A program made the position numbers and the translations under genes. A stretch of 64,000 bases of DNA, taken from the NCBI RefSeq assembly GCF_900115185.1, contig NZ_FOVN01000001.1, positions 1,054,001 through 1,118,000 of the forward strand. Reading direction: 5' to 3'. Positions 34,776 through 44,333 of this stretch are shown piece by piece. The notes beneath the pieces were generated by a model. That model made no database searches, was not told the origin of the DNA, and was given only the letters and a program-made list of their open reading frames with translations. This DNA is from Algorimicrobium echini. Lineage in GTDB: Bacteria; Bacteroidota; Bacteroidia; Flavobacteriales; Flavobacteriaceae. Each line of letters starts with the position of its first letter. The stretch's first letter is position 1.

Positions 34776-36235
34776 CAGATTTTCTTTCGTAATCTAGCTA
34801 CAGGAATGTCTAACTGTTCACGGTATTTGGCAACGGTTCGTCTAGCAATTGGATAACCTTTTTCTTTGAGAATTTTGGCTAACGCATCATCTGTCATCGG
34901 TTTTCGCTTGTTTTCTTCTTCGATAACCGTTTCTAATATTTTTTTAATTTCTCGGGTAGATACTTCTTCACCTTGATCATTGGTCATGGACTCTGAAAAG
35001 AATTCCTTGATTAATTTTGTACCATAGGGAGTGTCTACATATTTACTATTGGCTACTCGTGAAACCGTTGAAACATCCATATCAATTTCATCAGCAATAT
35101 CTTTCAAAATCATCGGGCGAAGTTTACGCTCATCACCTGTTAAAAAGTATTCTTTTTGGTAATGCATAATAGAACTCATGGTAATAAATAACGTTTGCTG
35201 ACGCTGTCTAATAGCTTCTATAAACCATTTAGCTGCATCCAGTTTTTGTTTGATAAACTGAACGGCATCTTTTTGAGATTTCGATTTCTCTTTACTTTCC
35301 TTATAACCTTGCATCATGTTACTGTATTCTCTAGATACGTGTAATTCTGGTGCGTTTCTACCATTTAATGTAAGCTCCAATTCGCCGTCTACAATGCGTA
35401 TAGCAAAATCAGGAACCACATGCTCCACAATACGGTTATTTCCTGAATAAGAGCCGCCAGGTTTTGGATTTAAATGTTCAATAACATGAATGGCATCCTT
35501 GAGTTGCATTTCTGTAATATCGAACTTTTGAATCAGCTTTTTATAATGCTTTTTGGTAAATTGTTCAAAGGCATTGTCTATAATATCAATGGCTAGGTCT
35601 ACATCAGGATTCTTTTGTTTTCGGTGTAATTGTATGCTTAAACACTCTTGCAAATTGCGAGCACCTACACCAGCAGGATCTAATTGATGAACTATTTTTA
35701 AAACACTTTTTATTGTATCTTCAGTGGTATATACATTCTGTGTAAAGGCCAAATCGTCCATGATATCAACCAGTTCTCTTCGGATGTAACCACTTTCATC
35801 AACACTTCCTACAAGGAATTCAGCTATTTCACGTTCCTCATCATTTAAACGAAAGGTATTTAATTGATTTTTTAAATGCTGTGTAAAGGAAGTTCCTGCT
35901 GCATATGGCATGGTTTTATCTTCGTCATCTGCGCTATAATTATTAGCTTGCGTCCGATAATCAGGGATTTCATCATCACTTAAGTATTCATCGACATTAA
36001 TATCTTCTGTATTGATGGTTTCATTGTCGTCGAATTCATCTTTACTATTATCAAAGTCATCATCAAAGGTATCTTCCAAAGATTCCTTACCGCTTTCAAG
36101 CGCTGGGTTTTCTTCTAACTCTTGTTTTAAGCGTTGCTCAAAGGCTTGCGTAGGCAACTGAATCAATTTCATTAATTGAATTTGTTGAGGCGATAGCTTT
36201 TGTGATAATTTAAATTGTAAAAATTGCTTGAGCAT
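34775..36235 (-). CDS. rpoN: RNA polymerase sigma-54 factor
   Basis: This 486-residue protein has the N-terminal Gln/Leu-rich activator-interaction region (LSQKLSPQQIQLMKLIQLP), a very acidic region II (about 50-105), the core-binding domain, the helix-turn-helix (DIDMDVSTVSRVANSKYVDTP) and the RpoN box (ARRTVAKYREQL), which binds the -24 element. Transcription from sigma-54 promoters needs an AAA+ activator; none is in the window. It is downstream of the asnS terminator and upstream of the PAP2-like gene. Confidence 0.96.
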   Translation of the reverse strand: MLKQFLQFKLSQKLSPQQIQLMKLIQLPTQAFEQRLKQELEENPALESGKESLEDTFDDDFDNSKDEFDDNETINTEDINVDEYLSDDEIPDYRTQANNYSADDEDKTMPYAAGTSFTQHLKNQLNTFRLNDEEREIAEFLVGSVDESGYIRRELVDIMDDLAFTQNVYTTEDTIKSVLKIVHQLDPAGVGARNLQECLSIQLHRKQKNPDVDLAIDIIDNAFEQFTKKHYKKLIQKFDITEMQLKDAIHVIEHLNPKPGGSYSGNNRIVEHVVPDFAIRIVDGELELTLNGRNAPELHVSREYSNMMQGYKESKEKSKSQKDAVQFIKQKLDAAKWFIEAIRQRQQTLFITMSSIMHYQKEYFLTGDERKLRPMILKDIADEIDMDVSTVSRVANSKYVDTPYGTKLIKEFFSESMTNDQGEEVSTREIKKILETVIEEENKRKPMTDDALAKILKEKGYPIARRTVAKYREQLDIPVARLRKKI

Positions 36236-36266
36236 GCGTGTGTTTTGGGTTTGTATAAAAATAAAA

Positions 36267-36303
36267 AAAACAATCTACATTATACTTGAACGTAGATTGT
36301 TTT
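36267..36303 (-). terminator. Terminator of asnS
   Basis: A perfect 12-bp stem (36267-36278 with 36292-36303), 13-base loop, followed on the minus strand by TTTTTATTTTTATAC, between asnS and rpoN. Confidence 0.8.
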
Positions 36304-36384
36304 ATGAAATTATTTTGTTTTAATTATAAGCAAAGTGTGCAATAATAAAATTATTCGCTTTACTCTGAATGACATATCCTGAAT

Positions 36385-37818
36385 TTAAAACTCCGCATTT
36401 TGCGGTGTTCTTGGAAATGGAATCACGTCACGAATGTTACTCATACCCGTTGTAAACATGACCAAACGCTCAAAACCTAGACCAAAACCTGAATGTACTG
36501 CAGTGCCATATTTACGTAAATCTAAATACCACCATAATTCTTCTTCGTCAATATCTAGAGCTTTCATTTTTTCTTTCAATACATCCAAACGTTCTTCACG
36601 TTGCGAACCACCAACCATTTCACCAATACCTGGAAATAGGATATCCATAGCACGAACGGTTTTTCCGTCTTCATTTAAGCGCATATAGAAGGCTTTAATA
36701 TTTGCTGGATAATCAAATAATATAACGGGACATTTGAAGTGCTTTTCTACAAGAAAACGTTCGTGTTCACTTTGTAAGTCAGCTCCCCATTCTTCAATAA
36801 TATAGTTAAACTTCTTTTTCTTATTAGGTTTACTGTTTCTTAAAATATCAATTGCTTCTGTGTAACTTACACGTTTGAAGTTATTATCTACCACAAACTT
36901 TATTTTCTCAATTAGGGACATTTCCGAACGCTCGGCTTGCGGTTTTGTTTTTTCTTCATCTAAAAGACGTTGGTTTAAAAACTCTAAATCTTCTCTGTTG
37001 TGCTCCAAAACATAACCTAAAACGGATTTCATAAAATCTTCAGCCAAATCCATATTCCCAGCTAAATCCATGAAAGCAACTTCTGGTTCTATCATCCAGA
37101 ATTCTGCTAAATGGCGAGATGTATTGGAGTTTTCTGCTCTAAACGTTGGTCCAAAGGTGTACACTTTGCCTAAAGACATGGCATACGTTTCAGCTTCCAA
37201 CTGCCCAGAAACCGTTAGGTTGGTTTCTTTTCCGAAGAAATCTTCAGTATAATCTACTTTGCCATCTTCTGTTAAAGGAGGATTTTTTGCATCTAAATTT
37301 GTTACACGAAACATTTCACCAGCACCTTCGGCATCACTACCTGTAATTATGGGTGTGTGCATATAATAGAAACCATTGTCATTAAAATATTTATGAATGG
37401 CAAATGATAATGAAGAGCGTAAACGCATAACGGCACTAAACGTATTCGTTCTGGTGCGTAAATGTGCGTTTTCTCTTAAAAATTCGAAAGAATGTTTTTT
37501 TGGTTGAATTGGATAGGTTTCTGGATCTGAATCGCCTAAAATCTCAATTTTTTTAACCTGAATTTCTAAACTTTGCCCTTGTCCTTGACTTTCCGTTAAT
37601 TCACCTGTAATGGATACAGCAGCACCTGTTGTAATCCGCTTTAATATTGCTTCGTCAGTTTCTTCAAAATTAACTACGCATTGTATGTTATTTAAGGTGG
37701 AGCCATCATTTAAGGCTATAAATCGTCTGGAGCGAAAACTTCGCACCCAACCTTTAATAGTAACTTCTTGAAGGGTGTTTCCTTTTTTTAATAATTCAGC
37801 AACCGTATGCATTTTCAT
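36385..37818 (-). CDS. asnS: Asparaginyl-tRNA synthetase
   Basis: This 477-residue class II synthetase has an OB-fold domain (VTIKGWVRSFRSRRFIALNDGS), motif 2 around GPTFRAENSNTSRHLAEFWMIEPE, and motif 3 (GFGLGFERLVMFTTG). It charges tRNA-Asn directly. Start: ATG codons at 37818 and 37812 are both possible; the first is given. The promoter TTTG-N21-TATCTTTG (37841-37873) is directly upstream. Confidence 0.96.
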   Translation of the reverse strand: MKMHTVAELLKKGNTLQEVTIKGWVRSFRSRRFIALNDGSTLNNIQCVVNFEETDEAILKRITTGAAVSITGELTESQGQGQSLEIQVKKIEILGDSDPETYPIQPKKHSFEFLRENAHLRTRTNTFSAVMRLRSSLSFAIHKYFNDNGFYYMHTPIITGSDAEGAGEMFRVTNLDAKNPPLTEDGKVDYTEDFFGKETNLTVSGQLEAETYAMSLGKVYTFGPTFRAENSNTSRHLAEFWMIEPEVAFMDLAGNMDLAEDFMKSVLGYVLEHNREDLEFLNQRLLDEEKTKPQAERSEMSLIEKIKFVVDNNFKRVSYTEAIDILRNSKPNKKKKFNYIIEEWGADLQSEHERFLVEKHFKCPVILFDYPANIKAFYMRLNEDGKTVRAMDILFPGIGEMVGGSQREERLDVLKEKMKALDIDEEELWWYLDLRKYGTAVHSGFGLGFERLVMFTTGMSNIRDVIPFPRTPQNAEF

Positions 37819-37840
37819 TTGTTATAAAAATTAGAGTTTA

Positions 37841-37873
37841 CAAAGATAGTAGTTTCACGAGTCAAAAATCAAA
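37841..37873 (-). promoter_or_regulatory. asnS promoter (TTTG-N21-TATCTTTG)
   Basis: On the minus strand TTTG (37870-37873) and exact -7 TATCTTTG (37841-37848) are 21 bp apart; the -7 box is 22 bp from the ATG. Confidence 0.7.
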
Positions 37874-37901
37874 TACAATTTTTAAAAACATGAGTCCTTA
37901 A

Positions 37902-40319
37902 CTAATTTGAGTTAGCAGCATTATTTTCATCTGCATCATCATCATCTTCGTCTGGTATAATATTAATACTTGGTTCTTTAAAAACTTCTTTATTGGCAAT
38001 ATTGCGTTCTAATGATAACAATAGGGACGGCAATAATAGCAGGTTTGATAGCATGGCAAATAATAGTGTTGCAGAAACTAAGGCACCGAGCGCGACCGTT
38101 CCACCAAAGCTAGAAATGGTAAATACCGAAAACCCAAAAAACAATACAATGGATGTATAAAACATACTCACACCTGTTTCGCGTAAGGCACCATAAACGG
38201 ATTTTCTAATTTTCCAATGGTTAGCCTGTAATTCTTGTCGGTATTTGGCTAAAAAGTGAATGGTATCGTCCACAGAAATACCAAAGGCAATACTAAACAC
38301 TAAAATGGTTGATGGTTTTATGGGTACACCTAAATAACCCATTAAGCCTGCTGTTATTACTAATGGTAGCAGGTTAGGGATTAATGAAACCACAATCATT
38401 TTAAACGAACGAAACATATATGCCATAAAAATGGATATAAGGAAAATGGCCAATGAGAGTGAAATGGCTAAATTTTTGACTAAATATTTGGTGCCTTTTT
38501 GAAAAACTAATGCCTTACCAGTAATGGTAACATGATACTTTTCTTTAGGGAAAGTTTTATCTATTTCAGCTTGGATGTTTTCCTCAATTCGTTCCATTTT
38601 ATCGGTACCCACATCTTTCATAAAAGTGGTAATTCGTGCATATTGTCCTGTGCTATCAACAAAACTCTTTAACAAGTCGACGTTGGAAGATGAGTTTTTA
38701 ATATAGGATGAAATGAATAAATTTTCCTGACTTGTTGGTAATTGATAATACTTCGGGTTGCCATTGGTGTAGGCTTGTTTAGCATATTTCACTAAACTAA
38801 CTACCGAGATAGGCTTGGATAATTCAGGAGTTTCAATAATGAGTTCTTCTAACTTATCCATGCGTTTTAAGGTTGCTAACTTGGTAACTCCTTTTTTACG
38901 TTTGGTATCTACCAATATCTCTAGCGGCATGATGCCATTAAACTCTTCTTCAAAAAAGCGAATGTCACCAAAAAATTCAGCTTCTTTAGACATATCTTCA
39001 ATGAGGCTTCCTGAAATTTTTATTTGGTAAATACCAATCATACTTGCTATAAGTAGAATAAGTGCCGTAATATAAATGGTAATGCGTCTTTCTTTTACCA
39101 TTCGTTCCATCCAATTCACAAAACCACCAATCCATCGTTTGTTTAGATGTTCTAAATGGCGATCTTTTGGATACGGTAAGAAGGTGTAAATAATGGGAAT
39201 AATTAAAATGCATAAGATAAAAATAGCTATAATACTCAAGGAGGCTACAATACCAAATTCTTTTAAAAGGGTGCTTTCTGTTAATATGAATGTTGCAAAA
39301 CCTGAGGCCGTTGTAACATTGGTCATCAAGGTTGCGTTTCCTACTTTAGTAATAACTCGTTGTAATGATTTTACTTTATTACCATGTAACTTGACTTCGT
39401 GCTGATATTTATTAATTAAAAAGATGCAATTAGGAATACCAATCACTATAATTAAAGGAGGAATTAAGGCTGTTAAAACGGTAATCTCATAATTTAACAG
39501 ACCAATAATGCCAAATGTCCACATAACGCCCAGACAGACAACAATCATGGAAATTAAGGTGGCTCTGAAAGACCTAAAAAACAGGAAAAATATAAGAGAC
39601 GTAACTAAAAGCGCACCAGCAATAAACGTACCTATTTCGTCTACAATGTTCTGGGCATTAAGTGTTCGAACATATGGCATACCAGAAACACGAACATCCA
39701 TATTGGTTGCTTTTTCAAAAGCAGCAATTTTTGGCATTAAATCATCGAAAACAAAATCCTTTCTAGCTGATGTATTTACAATGGCTTTATTCATGTAAAT
39801 GGCCGTACGGATTGTTCTCGTGTCTTTATTAAATAGAAAATTATCGTAAAAGGGATACTTATTGAATAAATCGTCTGTTAGCGTTTCAAGTTGGGCGTCA
39901 GAAGTAATAGAGTCTTTTATAAAAGGTTCTAATACAAACCGCTCATTAACATCGTCTTTAACTAATTTCTGTAAATCTTTTAGTGCCACGACGGCATCAA
40001 CAGCATCATAAGCTTTGAAACTATCGGAAAGGGTATTCCAGGCGTTTATGTTTTCTACTGTAAATAGGGTAGAATCTTTAATACCTAAAACAATTAGATT
40101 GCCTTCTTCACCAAAAATATCCAAGAAATTTTGATACACCAAATTAACCTCATGGTCATCGGGAAGGAGGTTGGCTTCAGTATAGGTAAATCGCATGTTT
40201 TTCCATTGTAGACTAAAGAAAATAGTAACTGCAATGATACTAATAAGAATGCCAATTTTATTACGCAAAATAAGTCGCGCAACAACATCCCAAAACCCTT
40301 TTGTAAATAATTTTAGCAT
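37902..40319 (-). CDS. MMPL/RND-superfamily membrane transporter
   Basis: This 805-residue protein has TM1 near 20-40, a periplasmic domain (about 45-220), a block of five TM helices (225-390), TM7 near 410-430, a second periplasmic domain and a last block (625-775). The proton-relay-like motif in the second half reads FGISVDDTIHFLAKYRQEL. The architecture fits the sterol-sensing/MMPL exporters that move lipids or hydrophobic molecules, rather than AcrB pumps, which are much longer. The C-terminus is a poly-Asp tail (PDEDDDDADENN). It lies upstream of asnS and downstream of a beta-barrel gene on the same strand (59 bp gap), which could be its outer-membrane partner. Confidence 0.88.
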   Translation of the reverse strand: MLKLFTKGFWDVVARLILRNKIGILISIIAVTIFFSLQWKNMRFTYTEANLLPDDHEVNLVYQNFLDIFGEEGNLIVLGIKDSTLFTVENINAWNTLSDSFKAYDAVDAVVALKDLQKLVKDDVNERFVLEPFIKDSITSDAQLETLTDDLFNKYPFYDNFLFNKDTRTIRTAIYMNKAIVNTSARKDFVFDDLMPKIAAFEKATNMDVRVSGMPYVRTLNAQNIVDEIGTFIAGALLVTSLIFFLFFRSFRATLISMIVVCLGVMWTFGIIGLLNYEITVLTALIPPLIIVIGIPNCIFLINKYQHEVKLHGNKVKSLQRVITKVGNATLMTNVTTASGFATFILTESTLLKEFGIVASLSIIAIFILCILIIPIIYTFLPYPKDRHLEHLNKRWIGGFVNWMERMVKERRITIYITALILLIASMIGIYQIKISGSLIEDMSKEAEFFGDIRFFEEEFNGIMPLEILVDTKRKKGVTKLATLKRMDKLEELIIETPELSKPISVVSLVKYAKQAYTNGNPKYYQLPTSQENLFISSYIKNSSSNVDLLKSFVDSTGQYARITTFMKDVGTDKMERIEENIQAEIDKTFPKEKYHVTITGKALVFQKGTKYLVKNLAISLSLAIFLISIFMAYMFRSFKMIVVSLIPNLLPLVITAGLMGYLGVPIKPSTILVFSIAFGISVDDTIHFLAKYRQELQANHWKIRKSVYGALRETGVSMFYTSIVLFFGFSVFTISSFGGTVALGALVSATLLFAMLSNLLLLPSLLLSLERNIANKEVFKEPSINIIPDEDDDDADENNAANSN

Positions 40320-40378
40320 AGACTATTTAAAACAGGCGCAAAGTTAAGGAAAAGCGATGTATTACAAATGATATTGCT

Positions 40379-41656
40379 TTATAATGTGACGTTAAATGTA
40401 AACTTTACTGCAATATTGTCTCCAAACTCTGGCAAATGATAACCACCATATCGATATGTGCCACTTAATCCAAAACCAAAAAGAAGTTTATTAATTTCGA
40501 AACCAGATTCTGTATAACCTTTATCAAGCGTACCGAAAGTAATTCCTTGGTGTTTGTTAATGTTATTCATGTTGCCTATAGCAAATCTGGAAATTAAAAC
40601 CAATTGCGGTTTAAAGCGACTGGCAATATGAAACGGTTTAAAATAATGCCGAAACTGTAGTGTGGTAAATCTGTCAGAAAAGAATTCGTTAAAATACATG
40701 GTTTCAAAACTGTCTATTCCTGCTACTGAAAAACGCTGTAAAATAGTTTCTTTATTAATATTGTTAGGATAAGCATGATACAAATGAGATAATGGTGCAT
40801 CGCCATGAGCATAACCAGCTGTTAATACAAAACGCGTAAAGGATTCTGGTTGGTAGCGTATTTCATACAAGGTACGGAAGTCAATTTTGGAAAAATTAAA
40901 TTCACTTTTAAAAATACCACTAACAGCTTGGGTTAATTGGAACGAAAATTTTGGAAAACCAACCGTTGTTTCTTTAAGACGGTTTTTAATTAATGTGTAT
41001 TTGCTAAATGGATTGTATTGAAAAGATACAATAGCCGTGCTTAAATTAAACTCACTATAAGCTCTACCATCATTAAGATACAAATAATTGTAAGTTGGAT
41101 TTACATTACTAACGGCTAATTGGAATTCTGATAAAATATTAGGCGTTAATGCATGTTCAATAGAAACGGATTGTTTTATAAATTTATAAAACAAATCAAT
41201 GTTTAATAATCGAGGTTCAAAAAAGCTAAAAAAGCGTTTGTCAGTCAAGAATTTGGAGCTTCCAGTTTCTTGTAAGTCATCAATATAAGATACATTTAAC
41301 CATGTTCTTCCAGTATTTTCTAACCGAAGACTGCCACCAACACCATACTTAAAACGGTTGTCTCGGAAGCCATAAGCAACATAACTATTAATGCGAAATT
41401 TTTCTGAAAGGCCATCATTTGTTACACCGCCAAACCCATTTCGCAAACCTTCGTATTGATTATACTTAATTAAATAGCGTAAGTCTATATCGAAATATTT
41501 GGTCGGGAAAAAGCCATTTCCTAGCTGTCGGAGTAAATCTCTTTTTTTTATGGAATCTTGTTGAATAACAACAGTGTCCTTAGTTGCTATTGGCGTTTGA
41601 GACTGCGCGCGCAAAACAAAGAAAACACATAAAACAGTTAGATAATATTTCCACAT
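40379..41656 (-). CDS. Outer-membrane beta-barrel protein, possibly DUF5686-like barrel
   Basis: This 425-residue protein has a signal peptide (about 1-19, ending RAQSQ) and a barrel of long strands with turn residues, for example INSYVAYGFRDNRFKYGVGGSLRLE and FKPQLVLISRFAIGNM, ending FTFNVTL. The strands resemble the C-terminal barrel of DUF5686/carboxypeptidase-like proteins, but the regulatory-like N-terminal domain is absent; this is a pattern-based guess. It is 59 bp upstream of the MMPL transporter on the same strand, so the two may work together across the envelope. Confidence 0.65.
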   Translation of the reverse strand: MWKYYLTVLCVFFVLRAQSQTPIATKDTVVIQQDSIKKRDLLRQLGNGFFPTKYFDIDLRYLIKYNQYEGLRNGFGGVTNDGLSEKFRINSYVAYGFRDNRFKYGVGGSLRLENTGRTWLNVSYIDDLQETGSSKFLTDKRFFSFFEPRLLNIDLFYKFIKQSVSIEHALTPNILSEFQLAVSNVNPTYNYLYLNDGRAYSEFNLSTAIVSFQYNPFSKYTLIKNRLKETTVGFPKFSFQLTQAVSGIFKSEFNFSKIDFRTLYEIRYQPESFTRFVLTAGYAHGDAPLSHLYHAYPNNINKETILQRFSVAGIDSFETMYFNEFFSDRFTTLQFRHYFKPFHIASRFKPQLVLISRFAIGNMNNINKHQGITFGTLDKGYTESGFEINKLLFGFGLSGTYRYGGYHLPEFGDNIAVKFTFNVTL

Positions 41657-41683
41657 GAATAGTCGGCAGGTTAATGCTATTAA

Positions 41684-41707
41684 AAAAGCGACGTTTGTGT
41701 CGCTTTT
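41684..41707 (-). terminator. Terminator of frr
   Basis: A perfect 9-bp stem (41684-41692 with 41699-41707) with loop GTTTGT, followed on the minus strand by TTTTTTAATAG, directly after frr and just before the beta-barrel gene. Confidence 0.8.
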
Positions 41708-41711
41708 AAAT

Positions 41712-42266
41712 TTAAACAGTCATTATTTCTTTCTCTTTAACCTCTATAATGGCATCAATTTTTGCAACATAAGTGTCGGTCATTTTTTGAATATCCATTT
41801 CAGCATTTTTTTGAAGATCTTCCGAGGCGTCTTCTAATTTTTTAATGTCTGTATTAGCATCTTTTCGTGCACTTCTAACACTTACTTTAGCATCTTCAGA
41901 TTCTGCTTTAGCCTGTTTGGCTAGTGTAATACGACGCTCTTCAGTTAAAGGTGGTACGTTTATAATAATGGTATCACCATTATTCATGGGATTAAACCCT
42001 AAATTAGCATGCATGATACCACGTTCAATTTCTTGAAGCATATTTTTCTCCCATGGTTGAACCGTAATCGTTCTGCCATCTGGTGTGTTTACGTTGGCTA
42101 CTTGGCTTAATGGTGTTTGGGAACCGTAGTAATCTACCATTACACTGCCAAGCATGGCTGGACTTGCCTTTCCGGCTCTAATATTTACTAATTGTTTTTC
42201 TAAATGCTTAATTGCAGCATCCATAGATTCTTTTGCCGAGTCTAATATAAATTGAATGTCTTCCAT
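41712..42266 (-). CDS. frr: Ribosome recycling factor
   Basis: This 184-residue cytoplasmic protein splits post-termination ribosomes together with EF-G. Family marks are the N-terminal helix AKESMDAAIKHLEKQLVNIRAGKASPAML, the segment VQPWEKNMLQEIERGIM, and NVPPLTEERRITLAKQAKAESEDAKVSVRSARKD. It follows pyrH by 63 bp, the usual bacterial order. Confidence 0.97.
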   Translation of the reverse strand: MEDIQFILDSAKESMDAAIKHLEKQLVNIRAGKASPAMLGSVMVDYYGSQTPLSQVANVNTPDGRTITVQPWEKNMLQEIERGIMHANLGFNPMNNGDTIIINVPPLTEERRITLAKQAKAESEDAKVSVRSARKDANTDIKKLEDASEDLQKNAEMDIQKMTDTYVAKIDAIIEVKEKEIMTV

Positions 42267-42329
42267 TTGTAAAGAATTATATAAGTTTTAAACGTGTTTC
42301 AAAAAACAGGCCAAACCGTAAATGTAATA

Positions 42330-43037
42330 TTATAAATTAACTTTTGTGCCAATATTTTCGCCTGAAACCACTTTTAAAAGGTTTCCTTTTTTGTTCATAT
42401 CAAAAACAATAATAGGCAATTCGTTTTCCTGACTTAATGTAAAAGCAGTTGTATCCATAACCTTTAGGCCCTTTCGCAACACATCATCAAAGGAAATATG
42501 GTCAAACTTAATGGCTTTGGAGTCTTTTTCAGGATCAGCTGTATAAATACCATCTACACGTGTGCCTTTTAAAATAACATCGGCTTCAATTTCAATAGCT
42601 CTTAAAACGGCTGCTGAATCGGTAGTAAAATACGGATTTCCAGTTCCACCTCCAAAAATAACAACACGTCCTTTTTCTAAATGGCGCATGGCTTTTCTTC
42701 GGATAAAAGGCTCGGCAACTTCCTCAATATGAATAGCGGTTTGTAAACGGGTTGGCACTCCAGCATTTTCTAAAGCACTCTGTAATGCTAAACCATTTAT
42801 AACCGTTGCTAACATACCCATGTGGTCACCTTGAACACGATCCATACCATTACTAGCACCTGCAACACCTCTAAAAATATTGCCACCACCAATAACAATG
42901 GCAACTTGGATCCCTTTATCTGTAATTTCTTTTATGTCATTTGCATATTCTGATAAACGTGCTGGATCAATACCATATTGACGATTACCCATTAATGCTT
43001 CGCCAGATAATTTTAAAAGAATTCTGTTGTATTTCAT
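42330..43037 (-). CDS. pyrH: Uridylate kinase
   Basis: This 235-residue kinase phosphorylates UMP to UDP. Motifs: [11 protein letters not shown] at the N-terminus, IGGGNIFRG for phosphate binding, [15 protein letters not shown], and [16 protein letters not shown]. It works as a hexamer in the cytoplasm. The promoter -7 TAGCTTTG (minus strand, 43091-43098) starts a leader that contains a 21-bp hairpin (43059-43079). Confidence 0.97.
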   Translation of the reverse strand: MKYNRILLKLSGEALMGNRQYGIDPARLSEYANDIKEITDKGIQVAIVIGGGNIFRGVAGASNGMDRVQGDHMGMLATVINGLALQSALENAGVPTRLQTAIHIEEVAEPFIRRKAMRHLEKGRVVIFGGGTGNPYFTTDSAAVLRAIEIEADVILKGTRVDGIYTADPEKDSKAIKFDHISFDDVLRKGLKVMDTTAFTLSQENELPIIVFDMNKKGNLLKVVSGENIGTKVNL

Positions 43038-43058
43038 GTGTTGTTATAGATATATAAG

Positions 43059-43079
43059 ATTCCTACGTTTGGCAGGAAT
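43059..43079. repeat. Dispersed palindrome ATTCCTRC-N5-GYAGGAAT in the pyrH leader
   Basis: The 8-bp arms pair with one G-U in the RNA. It is related to the palindromes at 50990-51009 and 51236-51255 (ATTCCTGC-N4-GCAGGAAT). It lies 22 bp before the pyrH ATG and would fold in the mRNA leader. Confidence 0.55.
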
Positions 43080-43090
43080 AAAGCGTTGTG

Positions 43091-43098
43091 CAAAGCTA
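43091..43098 (-). promoter_or_regulatory. Promoter -7 element of pyrH-frr
   Basis: On the minus strand TAGCTTTG is an exact TAnnTTTG match 54 bp before the pyrH ATG. No -33 TTG at the usual distance. Confidence 0.5.
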
Positions 43099-43216
43099 CA
43101 TAATTTTTTTATTTTTTGAATTTTTTATAAAATGAGATTTCATACTTAAAACACGAAATATTTTTATGCTAACGAGATTTTATTTTTTTGTTAAAACTTA
43201 CATGAAAAAAAATAAA

Positions 43217-43244
43217 AAAGCCTCTCAAAAATTTGAAAGGCTTT
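43217..43244 (-). terminator. Terminator of tsf
   Basis: A 13-position stem with one mismatch (43217-43229 with 43232-43244), followed on the minus strand by TTTTTTATTTTTTTT. Confidence 0.8.
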
Positions 43245-43267
43245 AGTATATCGTGATAATTTAAATA

Positions 43268-44233
43268 TTATCCTACTGTTACACGTTTGAAATCGGTAAT
43301 GGCAACATCGCTAAAAGACTCTACATATTGTGCAACCGTTTGTTTTTCATCTTTAATAAAACGCTGATCTAATAAACATTGTTCTTGATCTAACGTGGTG
43401 TTATCTGAAATGAAACGCTCCATTTTTCCTGGAAGAATTTTATCCCAAATTTGTTCTGGCTTACCTTCTGCTTTTAATTCTGCTTTTGCATCGGCTTCTG
43501 CTTGTGCTAAAACTTCTGGTGTTAATTGTGCCATAGAAATATATTGAGGTACGTTTTTAAGTGTTTTACCTAAACGACCTAATTCAATATTATCTTTTTC
43601 AATAACTGCAATACGCGCTTCAGTTTCTGAAGCTATATAAGCAGGATCGAAATTTTTGTAAGATAATGAGGTTGCTCCCATAGAAGCAACTTGCATAGAA
43701 ACATCTTTTACTAATGTTTCAGCATTATCAACTTCTTTTGTTAATCCTACTAAAGCTGCAATCTTATTAATGTGAACATACTGCCCAACGTAAGGTGCTT
43801 CTAATTTTTCAAAAGCGGTGATTTCTAATTTTTCACCAACAACACCTGTTTGTTCAACTAATTTTTCAGCAACGGTCATGCCTTTAAAATCGGCTGCTAA
43901 AAAGTCTTCTTTAGTATTAAAGTTGATAGCAACATCTGCTAGCTCGTTCGCTAACGCCAAAAAGCTTTCGTTTTTTCCTACGAAATCAGTTTCGCAACCT
44001 AAAACAAGCGCAACACCTACAGTGTTTGCATCGTTAATTTTAGCGACTGCAGCACCTTCAGAGGACTCTCTGTCGGCTCTTTTTTCGGCTACTTTCTGAC
44101 CTTTTTTACGTAATACGTCAATTGCTTTATCAAAATCGCCTTCAGCTTCTACTAAAGCTTTTTTGCAGTCCATCATACCTGCACCTGTGGCTTGTCTTAA
44201 TTTATTTACTTCTGCGGCTGTTACTTTTACCAT
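43268..44233 (-). CDS. tsf: Elongation factor Ts
   Basis: This 321-residue protein is the nucleotide-exchange factor for EF-Tu. It has an N-terminal UBA-like domain (VNKLRQATGAGMMDCKKALVEAEGDFDKAIDVLRKKG) and the EF-Tu-contact motif (LGCETDFVGKNESF), followed by two core subdomains. It is longer than the 283-residue E. coli form. It follows rpsB by 100 bp, separated by a hairpin at 44260-44309. Confidence 0.96.
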   Translation of the reverse strand: MVKVTAAEVNKLRQATGAGMMDCKKALVEAEGDFDKAIDVLRKKGQKVAEKRADRESSEGAAVAKINDANTVGVALVLGCETDFVGKNESFLALANELADVAINFNTKEDFLAADFKGMTVAEKLVEQTGVVGEKLEITAFEKLEAPYVGQYVHINKIAALVGLTKEVDNAETLVKDVSMQVASMGATSLSYKNFDPAYIASETEARIAVIEKDNIELGRLGKTLKNVPQYISMAQLTPEVLAQAEADAKAELKAEGKPEQIWDKILPGKMERFISDNTTLDQEQCLLDQRFIKDEKQTVAQYVESFSDVAITDFKRVTVG

Positions 44234-44259
44234 AGCTTGAAAATGTATTTTAAATTTAA

Positions 44260-44309
44260 AAAAGTCGTTTAACGTGTTTTCTTTACGGAAACGGTATCAA
44301 ACGACTTTT
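44260..44309 (-). terminator. Hairpin between rpsB and tsf, terminator or attenuator
   Basis: An 11-bp perfect stem (44260-44270 with 44299-44309) encloses a 28-base loop and is followed on the minus strand by TTTAAATTTAAAATAC. The weak T tract and long loop suggest partial termination that lowers tsf expression relative to rpsB. Confidence 0.5.
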
Positions 44310-44333
44310 CTAGTATTGTTTTACTTAAGTTTT

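Noticed and set aside
42745-42765. Sigma-54-like TGGCAC match
   Set aside because: It lies inside pyrH coding sequence and lacks a proper GC element at the right spacing.
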